Below are positions 20,526 through 21,135 of a stretch of DNA of 21,135 bases, in pieces. A program made the position numbers and the translations under genes. Source of the stretch: Candidatus Woesearchaeota archaeon (GTDB lineage Archaea > Nanobdellota > Nanobdellia > Woesearchaeales > JASKKU01); the NCBI GenBank assembly GCA_011045925.1, contig DSBS01000042.1, positions 1 to 21,135 of the forward strand. Direction: 5' to 3'. Numbering within the stretch: the first letter of the stretch is position 1; every line of letters starts with the position of its first letter. The notes beneath the pieces are model-generated. The model saw only the letters and a program-made list of their open reading frames with translations, had not been told where the DNA came from and made no database searches.

Positions 20526-20927
20526 TTACTCCCCCTGCTTAACCTGTTTCATTACCCTGTCACCAAGTATGTCCCAGTACAGGATAATAGAGCCTTCACC
20601 GCATTCTGCCTTGAGCTCTTTCGGAATCTCAAGATCAAAATTTTCATAGCTTTCAAGGTCCATAACACTTGCGGTGCTGCCGTTGACAGAAAGCACCTGT
20701 GCATTCTTCTTTTCAATAATAGGGACATCAATGCTGTCATGCCCTGGCATTACAATAACCCTTTTCTTTTCATCGATTAGCCCAACAGCAGTAAGCCTTA
20801 CCTTAGCATGCCCATGCTTGCCTGGCTTGGAAACCTGTGTATCAACAACCTTGCAGGCTGCACCATCAACAACAACGAAGCTTCCCTGCTTTAAGCTTCC
20901 CACCGAAGACTGTTTTACTCCCGCCAT
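20526..20927 (-). CDS. eif5A: Translation initiation factor 5A (aIF5A)
   Basis: The 133-residue protein has the N-terminal SH3-like domain with the hypusine loop SKPGKHGHAKVR, where Lys37 is the residue converted to deoxyhypusine or hypusine. The C-terminal OB-fold domain includes VLSVNGSTASVMDLESYE and FDLEIPKELK. aIF5A binds the ribosomal E site and relieves stalled peptide-bond formation. AGAGG at 20936-20940 lies about 8 nt before the ATG at 20927. Possible TATA-like boxes are at 20956-20964 (short leader) and 21049-21060 (leader of about 100 nt). It is followed 1 nt later by rpl40e. Deoxyhypusine synthase is not in this window. Confidence 0.97.
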   Translation of the reverse strand: MAGVKQSSVGSLKQGSFVVVDGAACKVVDTQVSKPGKHGHAKVRLTAVGLIDEKKRVIVMPGHDSIDVPIIEKKNAQVLSVNGSTASVMDLESYENFDLEIPKELKAECGEGSIILYWDILGDRVMKQVKQGE

Positions 20928-21048
20928 TTTAATTACCTCTAACTAACCCAAAAGTGAAATAAAGATGCTTGAAATACGAGCATTCCTGCATGTTTAAGCA
21001 GGCATTTGCAGCATTTCATTACCTTATTTCTGTTTAAGGGAAACTAAG

Positions 21049-21060
21049 CCATTTAAAAAG
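21049..21060 (-). promoter_or_regulatory. Candidate TATA box upstream of aIF5A
   Basis: On the minus strand this reads CTTTTTAAATGG, the best TATA match upstream of aIF5A, implying a leader of about 100 nt. The 208-bp stretch from 20928 to the right edge has no convincing gene; besides this box it holds the inverted repeat at 21104-21132. Confidence 0.35.
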
Positions 21061-21103
21061 TTTTTGAATCAGATGGCTCTGTTCAAAATCTAAAGATTTA
21101 TAA

Positions 21104-21132
21104 CCCTCAGCAGCCGTAAGGCTGTCTGAGGG
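21104..21132. repeat. Twelve-bp inverted repeat with GUAA loop at the window edge
   Basis: CCCTCAG plus CAGCC (21104-21115) pairs with GGCTG plus CTGAGGG (21120-21124 and 21126-21132), with a single T bulge at 21125 and a GTAA loop at 21116-21119, a GNRA-type tetraloop in RNA. A TATA-like GATTTATAAC at 21095-21104 directly precedes it. It could be part of a structured RNA continuing beyond the edge, an operator, or the end of a minus-strand RNA; the window ends too soon to tell. Confidence 0.55.
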
Positions 21133-21135
21133 GGG

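Noticed and set aside
1..21135. CRISPR array, insertion sequence, tRNA or rRNA genes
   Set aside because: No regularly spaced repeats, transposase motifs, tRNA-like folds or rRNA signatures were found on reading both strands by eye.

Overview
The window reads as chromosome of an archaeon, most likely a small-genome DPANN lineage related to Woesearchaeota/Pacearchaeota. The archaeal signals are ribosomal proteins L7Ae, S28e, L24e and L40e, elongation factor 2 with a diphthamide-site histidine, aIF5A with the hypusination lysine, archaeal TrmI, and TATA boxes about 27 nt upstream of start codons. The lineage assignment is an inference from gene content, phage-tail-like surface proteins and the [FeFe] hydrogenase. 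No tRNA or rRNA gene, CRISPR array or insertion sequence was seen.

Layout: (1) 1-3817, minus strand: three exported or membrane surface proteins, two built like phage tail fibres and one bitopic protein with a repetitive beta-rich ectodomain; the last runs off the left edge. (2) 3921-7550, plus strand: a translation operon rpl7ae - rps28e - rpl24e - ndk - EF-2, preceded by a leader that can fold into a k-turn, the structure L7Ae itself binds. EF-2 sits where many archaea carry aIF5B. (3) 7619-12355: mostly single genes on both strands: a coiled-coil protein, two small unrecognised proteins, a membrane-anchored protein with PHP-like metal motifs, a histidine phosphatase and a pyrimidine-dimer glycosylase-like protein. 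(4) 12359-17226, minus strand: hydC - hydB - hydA, a complete trimeric NAD(H)-linked [FeFe] hydrogenase of the electron-bifurcating type, followed 31 nt later by an NAD synthase. (5) 17358-19002: convergent tRNA-modification genes trmI and dus. (6) 19071-20927, minus strand: aIF5A - rpl40e - site-2 membrane protease. (7) The right edge carries a 12-bp GUAA-capped inverted repeat next to a TATA-like box.

The most notable system is HydABC. [FeFe] hydrogenases are typical of bacteria and anaerobic eukaryotes and were recognised in archaea only recently, mainly in DPANN lineages. All H-cluster, Fe-S, FMN and NADH motifs are present, so the predicted role is H2 production or uptake coupled to NAD(H) and ferredoxin in a fermentative cell. 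An unusual point is a changed cysteine pattern in the N-terminal [2Fe-2S] domain of HydB. The H-cluster maturases HydE, HydF and HydG are not in the window. Two short ribosomal protein genes (L24e, L40e) and the edge-truncated fibre gene were read directly from the sequence.
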